Shown here in pieces: positions 6,448 through 8,962 of a stretch of 8,962 bases of DNA (the first letter of the stretch is position 1; each line of letters begins with the position of its first letter). The stretch is from JAUWMV01 sp964562425 (GTDB lineage: Bacteria > UBP14 > UBA6098 > B30-G16): the NCBI GenBank assembly GCA_964562425.1, contig CAZLTJ010000083.1, positions 1 to 8,962 on the forward strand, in the 5' to 3' direction. The notes under the pieces were generated by a model. It worked only from the letters and a program-made list of their open reading frames with translations, searched no databases and was not told where the DNA came from. A program made the translations under genes and the position numbers.

Positions 6448-8826
6448 TTATTTAGTTGGTGTTTTTTGTATTGGCTTTTTAGATTTGGATTTTCTAACGG
6501 TTTTCTTGGTAGTCGATCTTTTAGTTTTACTTAAGTTTTTGGTTGCTTTAGGTTTGCTTTTAGACGATGGAGAGGAACTCTTAATCTCAACAATTTCACC
6601 GTCGGGGGTTTTCTTTTCCTTCATTCCGCAAATTACACAGTGTCGAATTTCACCGGTTTTATTTCGTCGAATGAAAGTTACTGGCGCTCCACACTTCTGA
6701 CATTTTTGCTCCACTGGTTCATCGAATGCTATGAAGTCGCAATTCTCATCCTCACAAGTATAAAATAGTCGTCCCTTTTTAGAACTTCGTTCGATTAATT
6801 TAGAATTACATCCCGGTTTCGGGCATTGGAATTCAGTTACATACGGTCTAGCATATTTGCATTTAGGATAATTAGAACATGCAATAAATCGACCACCATA
6901 TCTATTTCTTCGCAGCAAAAGCTTAGAACTGCATTCTGGGCATTTCTCGTCCAATTCGACAATTTCGCTCTTTTTCCGCTCTCCATCGTCGTTCAATGGT
7001 TTAGTATATCTGCACTTTGGAAAATTGGGACATGCAATGAATCTACCATATCTTCCCCAACGGATTATAAGCTCTGCACCACATTTGGGGCATTTTTCCT
7101 TGGTCTTTTCAATCAGTGATTGCTTAAGTTCTCTGCTATTTTTACTTATCTCTATGAGTTTGACCGAGAACGGTTCGTAAAACTCTTTAAGAAGTTGCTG
7201 CCAGCTTTTATCACCCTGTTCTACTTCGTCGAGTTGTTTCTCCATTTGTGCAGTAAATTTCTCCTCAAATATTTCTGGGAACATTTTCTGAAGCAATTCA
7301 TTAACCTTTGTTCCCAATTCGGTTACGAATAGCTTTTTCTTATCGATTCGGGCGTATTCTCGGTCTAAAAGCGTGGAGATAATCTGTGCATAGGTGCTTG
7401 GTCGACCGATACCTTGGCTTTCAAGTTCTTTGACCAATGTACCCTGTGTGTATCTTGCAGGTGGCTTAGTGAAATGTTGAACTGGATCGATCTTTTCTAT
7501 ATCAACTTCCTCGCCTTTTTTTAACTCTGGGAGTTTTATACTGTTTTCATCCTCTTCGTCACTTAATTTTACTTCCCAAAGCTTAAGGAAACCTTCAAAT
7601 ATCACCGTTATTGCAGAGCTTTTTGCCGTATAATCTCCAGCAACGAAATGTATCGCTATTTTCTCGAGCTCAGCGGAACTCATCTGGGAGGCTATAAATC
7701 TCTTCCAAATAAGCTCGTATAGCCTTTGTTGTTCTCTTGAAAGGTAATCCTTTGTTTGTTGCGGGGTTCTTGAGGGAACCGTGGGTCTTATAGCTTCATG
7801 AGCATCCTGGGCTGACTTTTTAGATTTATAAAATCCTTTTCCAACATAGTTCTTTCCAAATTGAGCTTGTATGAATTTTTTCGCTGCGTCTCTGGCTTCT
7901 ACAGAAATCCTAACAGAGTCTGTTCTCATATATGTTATAAGTCCTGTAAGCTCTTCATCTCCAAGTTCCATTCCCTCGTATAGTTGCTGAGCAATTCTCA
8001 TCGTTTTTTTCGGAGAGAAACCCAATTTTCGTGATGCCTCGAGCTGAAGCATACTAGTTACAAATGGTGGTGATGGATACCTTTTCTGTTGTTTCTTCTC
8101 AATTTCATCGACAACTATGGGAACGGATTTTTTTACAGCATCGCAATGTTTCTTGGCATCTGCTCCATTTTCTATCTCAAGTTTTTTGTCTTTGAAATGG
8201 GTAACTTTTGCTGGGAATAATTCACTTTCTTTATTTAATTCAAGGTCTATAGTCCAAAATTCTTTTTGAATGAAACTAAGAATTTCTTGTTCACGTTTTG
8301 AGAGAATTTTCAATGCTACAGATTGAACTCTTCCAGCAGATAATGTTTTATTCATAATTCGCCAGAGCATTGGGCTAACTTTATAACCAACGAGTCTGTC
8401 GAGAATACGCCTTGCCTGTTGAGCATAAACTTTGTTGATATTAATTTTTCCAGGATTTTCTACGCCACAAAGTATAGCTTTTTTAGTAATCTCATTGAAA
8501 AGGACTCTATAAGCTTGCTCCTCGAATCCCAAAGCTTTAGCGATATGATATGCAATTGCCTCACCTTCCCGATCTGGGTCGGAGGCAAGATAAAGTTCTG
8601 TGTCCTTATTTACAGCTTTCCTAATATTAATGAGTATTTTCTTTTTACCGGGAATGATTTCATAATGGGGCTCAAATCCCGCATCTACATCGACGGATAG
8701 TTTTTTCGAGGGTAAATCTATTACATGACCCATTGAGGCTAAAATTGTGAAATCCTTACCTAAATATTTTGTCAGAGTGCGACTTTTAGCTGGCGACTCT
8801 ACAATTATTACTTTTTTCTTTGACAT
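6448..8826 (-). CDS. topA: DNA topoisomerase I (type IA)
   Basis: This enzyme relaxes negative supercoils by a transient single-strand break with a 5'-phosphotyrosine link. The 792-residue protein opens with the Toprim domain: VIIVESPAK (catalytic Glu10), SMGHVIDLP (31-39), and the acidic triad in ASDPDREGEA (Asp83, Asp85, Glu87). The active-site tyrosine is Tyr299 in GLITYMRTDSVR, followed by DAHEAIRPT (341-349) and GIGRPSTYA (472-480). The C-terminus has four four-Cys zinc-ribbon modules at about 579-605, 629-656, 668-696 and 709-733, then a Lys/Ser/Thr-rich basic tail (about 750-792) likely to bind DNA. The first two carry the CPKCG...GRFIACPNFPKC pattern typical of the topoisomerase I zinc-finger family. 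The start is supported by GGAG (8837-8834) with 7-nt spacing. Nothing essential is missing. The upstream 136 bp appears to be an intergenic region shared with a possible divergent gene. Confidence 0.98.
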   Translation of the reverse strand: MSKKKVIIVESPAKSRTLTKYLGKDFTILASMGHVIDLPSKKLSVDVDAGFEPHYEIIPGKKKILINIRKAVNKDTELYLASDPDREGEAIAYHIAKALGFEEQAYRVLFNEITKKAILCGVENPGKININKVYAQQARRILDRLVGYKVSPMLWRIMNKTLSAGRVQSVALKILSKREQEILSFIQKEFWTIDLELNKESELFPAKVTHFKDKKLEIENGADAKKHCDAVKKSVPIVVDEIEKKQQKRYPSPPFVTSMLQLEASRKLGFSPKKTMRIAQQLYEGMELGDEELTGLITYMRTDSVRISVEARDAAKKFIQAQFGKNYVGKGFYKSKKSAQDAHEAIRPTVPSRTPQQTKDYLSREQQRLYELIWKRFIASQMSSAELEKIAIHFVAGDYTAKSSAITVIFEGFLKLWEVKLSDEEDENSIKLPELKKGEEVDIEKIDPVQHFTKPPARYTQGTLVKELESQGIGRPSTYAQIISTLLDREYARIDKKKLFVTELGTKVNELLQKMFPEIFEEKFTAQMEKQLDEVEQGDKSWQQLLKEFYEPFSVKLIEISKNSRELKQSLIEKTKEKCPKCGAELIIRWGRYGRFIACPNFPKCRYTKPLNDDGERKKSEIVELDEKCPECSSKLLLRRNRYGGRFIACSNYPKCKYARPYVTEFQCPKPGCNSKLIERSSKKGRLFYTCEDENCDFIAFDEPVEQKCQKCGAPVTFIRRNKTGEIRHCVICGMKEKKTPDGEIVEIKSSSPSSKSKPKATKNLSKTKRSTTKKTVRKSKSKKPIQKTPTK

Positions 8827-8962
8827 ACGATATCTCCATAAAAAGAATTATTTCAAGTCGAAAAGGTTTTAATATTTGTATTGTGTACTAATAACTTATC
8901 ATGTTATAAAAGAATAATGATTGATTATGAAGTATTAATTTGGAGAGTTTTTTTAGGAGTAT
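8827..8962. other. Region upstream of topA, probable divergent intergenic region
   Basis: AT-rich, no gene. It carries the topA ribosome site (GGAG, 8837-8834). I found no convincing minus-strand promoter for topA, although one is expected here. The plus strand ends with TTTAGGAGTAT, whose AGGAG (8955-8959) would suit a start codon a few bases beyond the window. Confidence 0.45.
8881..8910 (+). promoter_or_regulatory. Candidate promoter for a divergent gene to the right
   Basis: On the plus strand TTGTGT (8881-8886), a 17-nt spacer and TTATAA (8904-8909) fit a sigma-70-like promoter. A dyad ATAAC-7-GTTAT (8891-8907) overlaps the spacer and -10, a position where a regulator could act. An AGGAG ribosome site follows at 8955-8959. 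The expected gene start lies outside the window, so this cannot be confirmed here. Confidence 0.35.

Noticed and set aside
1..8962. CRISPR array, tRNA, rRNA, phage or transposon genes
   Set aside because: No regularly spaced repeats, cloverleaf-like sequence, rRNA segments, or integrase/transposase coding sequence seen on either strand.

Overview
The window reads as ordinary chromosome from a diderm (Gram-negative-type) bacterium, probably a metagenome-assembled scaffold, since it carries an exact 100-N gap. An outer-membrane Omp85-like barrel protein and Sec signal peptides point to a diderm. Every gene has a recognisable Shine-Dalgarno site (GGAG/AGGAGG type), which argues against typical Bacteroidota. 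The lineage cannot be fixed from sequence alone. The domain mix would suit an FCB-type or candidate-phylum lineage, but that is inference.

All six genes lie on the minus strand, so transcription runs from high to low coordinates: topA (8826-6448), a secreted protein of unknown function (6175-5183), ribH (5157-4687), a DNA methyltransferase (4580-3780, or from 4595), an HNH endonuclease (3777-3154), and a large secreted peptidase-like / beta-propeller / outer-membrane-barrel protein (2892-159) interrupted by the N gap at 2625-2724. The secreted protein and ribH are 25 bp apart and probably share a transcript. The methyltransferase and endonuclease are 2 bp apart, with the endonuclease ribosome site inside the end of the methyltransferase gene, so they are probably translationally coupled.

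The methyltransferase plus HNH pair is best read as a small type II restriction-modification cassette lying between housekeeping genes. By hand count on sampled lines it is more AT-rich (about 30% GC for the endonuclease, 35% for the methyltransferase) than topA (about 42%), which fits horizontal acquisition. A candidate promoter with an 8-bp palindrome sits just upstream of it. This is the most accessory-like part of the window. Its protein families are known in outline, but its DNA target cannot be read from the sequence.

The low-coordinate gene is the most architecturally interesting. It has a signal peptide, the remains of a gluzincin-type peptidase domain whose catalytic core falls in the gap, six PD40-type propeller repeats, and a C-terminal Omp85/BamA-like barrel ending in phenylalanine. 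Frame arithmetic shows the true gap length must be a multiple of three, so the 100 N are a placeholder. Intergenic stretches are AT-rich. I saw no tRNA, rRNA, CRISPR array, insertion sequence or convincing rho-independent terminator. At the far right end, a plus-strand promoter-like sequence and ribosome site suggest a divergent gene starting just outside the window.
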